A stretch of DNA of 34,880 bases from Pelargonium nanum (Eukaryota; Streptophyta; Magnoliopsida; Geraniales; Geraniaceae). The notes beneath the pieces are model-generated. The model had not been told where the DNA came from and did not search any database. It was given only the letters and a program-made list of their open reading frames with translations. The translations under genes and the position numbers were made by a program. The DNA lies in NCBI GenBank assembly GCA_036897485.1, contig JAYMTF010000501.1:1-34880 (forward strand). Direction: 5' to 3'. How positions within the stretch are numbered: position 1 is the stretch's first letter; every line of letters begins with the position of its first letter. Positions 34,796 through 34,880 of this stretch are shown here, piece by piece.

Positions 34796-34880
34796 GGCAT
34801 CTCCAATGGAGGTTATTAGGAGTGTAATAGCATTAAAATTTGTGCATTACATTCATATTATCCATTGTGTGAGTGTAATA
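34796..34880. mobile_element. Possible MITE end cut by the window edge
   Basis: TTA at 34,793-34,795 is followed by GGCATCTCCAATGGAG, a form seen at the ends of PIF/Harbinger-type MITEs in plants, which duplicate TTA or TAA. Inside, GAGTGTAATA occurs twice (34,830-34,839 and 34,871-34,880). The other end lies outside the window, so this rests on one end only. Confidence 0.35.

Overview
The window is nuclear DNA of a flowering plant, most likely a dicot. The genes are split by short AT-rich GT-AG introns, the spacers are very AT-rich, and the protein families (GT31 galactosyltransferase with DUF4094, CASP-like, ATG8, a plant bromodomain protein, a plastid-targeted prenyltransferase-like subunit) are plant ones. 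The species cannot be named from sequence alone. No bacterial, organellar, CRISPR or viral feature was seen.

Layout. Positions 1-193 (minus) hold the 5' end of a plastid-targeted protein whose mature start resembles geranyl diphosphate synthase small subunits, with a TATA box at 273-281. Positions 282-12,240 are about 12 kb of AT-rich intergenic DNA. It holds two copies of a tRNA-derived SINE (926-1080 and 3964-4113, the second with 10-bp target-site duplications), half of a foldback element (5213-5342), several small decayed tandem repeats, one doubtful small gene (9630-9845) and a minus-strand retroposon (about 10,021-10,745). Next comes a plus-strand cluster: an 11-exon beta-1,3-galactosyltransferase (CDS 12,596-17,626, 404 aa), a 3-exon CASP-like membrane protein (18,591-19,445, 186 aa) and a 5-exon ATG8 (20,914-23,228, 119 aa). 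A short intronless ORF of 56 codons with its own TATA box lies at 25,482-25,652. A retroposon with 14-19 bp target-site duplications is at 26,266-26,976. The right end is a 9-exon minus-strand bromodomain gene (27,734-34,278, 906 aa) carrying a 329-bp foldback transposon in intron 7. The last 85 bases look like the start of a MITE cut by the window edge.

The genes do not form a pathway. They act separately in terpenoid precursor synthesis (inferred), Golgi glycan synthesis, membrane-domain scaffolding, autophagy and chromatin remodelling. Exons were joined by hand from splice consensus, reading phase and family similarity, and every junction in the four spliced genes keeps frame. No novel multi-gene system was found. 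The most interesting items are the unrecognised 56-codon ORF, the foldback element inside the bromodomain gene, and the SINE and retroposon copies with visible target-site duplications.
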